Shown here: one piece after another, positions 16,990 through 17,630 of the stretch
Position numbering within the stretch: the stretch's first letter is position 1
Layout: every line of letters begins with the position of its first letter
From: an uncultured Collinsella sp.
GTDB lineage: Bacteria > Actinomycetota > Coriobacteriia > Coriobacteriales > Coriobacteriaceae
Direction: 5' to 3'
Length of the DNA stretch: 17,630 nucleotides
Assembly (NCBI GenBank): GCA_902493545.1
Contig: CABUQI010000012.1
Location: forward strand, 1-17,630
The notes under the pieces: generated by a model
What the model was told of the DNA's origin: nothing
Seen by the model: only the letters and a program-made list of their open reading frames with translations
The model's database searches: none
Position numbers and translations under genes: made by a program

Positions 16990-17630
16990 CTACACGCGCG
17001 TCGCATCCTTGGGGCTCATGGTCATGCTCTGGAAGCGATTCTCCATAAAGTCATTATCGAAGTACTTGCCGTAGAACTGCGCGACAGGAATATCCGGCTC
17101 CGTGCCGTTGACGCGCTGGTACCAATAATCGAGCGACTGCAGCGTCATGACGCCGTCGACCAGCATAATGATGGTGAAGATGACAGTAGCCGAGTAGCGG
17201 CTCTTCCACGGAATCATGTTGATGAGCTTGAGCAGCCTCGGCAGCAGCAGCTTGATCCAGATGAGGCCACCCAGGCCCCACAGGCAGGCGAAGCCCGTGC
17301 AGGTACGTCCGCCGGTAAGGACGGCGAGCGGATCGGGCATGCCAAAGAGCTTCATATGCGAGTAGCTCCACGAGACTACGCCAAACGAGGTCTGCATAAA
17401 CCAGCCCACGAACACTTCAAAGCTTGCGCCGAGCACAGCGCTTACCAGGAAAATGATGATGGGGTTCTTTTTGTAGAAGCGGTTGAGCACCATGGTCATG
17501 AGCACGGCGCCAAATCCGTAGATGGGGCTGAAGGGACCAAACAGCATGCCGGCGCGGTTCTGGTAGACGCCGGGGTCGTCGACCGTCATGTGCCAGATGT
17601 CCTCGGCGATCAGGCCGAGCACGCAGCAGA
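16990..17630 (-). CDS. CmpB-type putative ABC transporter permease (membrane protein), C-terminal part
   Basis: About 213 residues on the minus strand, open to the window end, so the true start is outside. The sequence fits the putative ABC-transporter type IV membrane family (ABC_trans_CmpB): GMLFGPFSPIYGFGAVLMTM, then FLVSAVLGASFEVFVGWFMQ, VVSWSYS and GRTCTGFACLWGLGGLIWIK. Several transmembrane segments are evident, followed by a soluble C-terminal tail. The function of this family is not established and the transporter label is by similarity only. A GTG at 17620-17622 could be read as a start, but the frame continues upstream of it. The gene ends facing the bidirectional terminator. Confidence 0.8.
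   Translation of the reverse strand, partial: CCVLGLIAEDIWHMTVDDPGVYQNRAGMLFGPFSPIYGFGAVLMTMVLNRFYKKNPIIIFLVSAVLGASFEVFVGWFMQTSFGVVSWSYSHMKLFGMPDPLAVLTGGRTCTGFACLWGLGGLIWIKLLLPRLLKLINMIPWKSRYSATVIFTIIMLVDGVMTLQSLDYWYQRVNGTEPDIPVAQFYGKYFDNDFMENRFQSMTMSPKDATRV

Overview
The window looks like a chromosomal segment of a high-GC, gut-type actinobacterium of the Coriobacteriia, most likely Collinsella or a close relative. This rests on the GC-rich codon use of the housekeeping genes, the mix of purine and pyrimidine genes with a class B sortase and a mannose-type PTS, and strong AGGAGG-like ribosome binding sites. The genus is an inference; no search could be run.

Layout. (1) Positions 1-4330 hold the 3' part of purD, a Nudix hydrolase of ADP-ribose pyrophosphatase type, a one-chain ABC exporter half-transporter and an unknown single-pass membrane protein, closed by an intrinsic terminator. 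(2) Positions 4473-9292 hold carA-carB, the two subunits of carbamoyl-phosphate synthetase. The short leader carries a hairpin that fits the PyrR-binding consensus and abuts the carA Shine-Dalgarno, so pyrimidine-responsive translational control is likely. (3) Positions about 9400-14640 are visibly richer in A+T and look accessory. They hold a mannose-family PTS (IIB-IIC-IID, no IIA), a convergent HutC-type GntR regulator whose stop codon overlaps that of IID, a divergent hormone-sensitive-lipase-type esterase, and a Phd/YefM-RelE toxin-antitoxin pair. A perfect 38-bp palindrome precedes the PTS genes. (4) Positions 14951-16899 return to GC-rich genes: purE, a class B sortase and a MoaE-like protein. 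(5) A bidirectional terminator separates these from a minus-strand CmpB-type membrane protein cut by the window end.

The most unusual signal is a pair of long hairpins, one just after carB (9307-9390) and one just before purE (14768-14855). Their arms of 24 and 30 bp are perfectly self-complementary but differ strongly from each other. The apical region of about 30 nt is conserved when element 1 is read on the minus strand and element 2 on the plus strand. It shows compensatory changes (G-C to A-T, and C-G to T-A) and two tandem G.A/A.G steps. Neither hairpin is followed by a T-tract on either strand, so neither is an ordinary terminator. They lie in inverted orientation at the two edges of the AT-richer accessory block. 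This may be a structured RNA or a palindromic DNA element family, possibly linked to where accessory genes insert.
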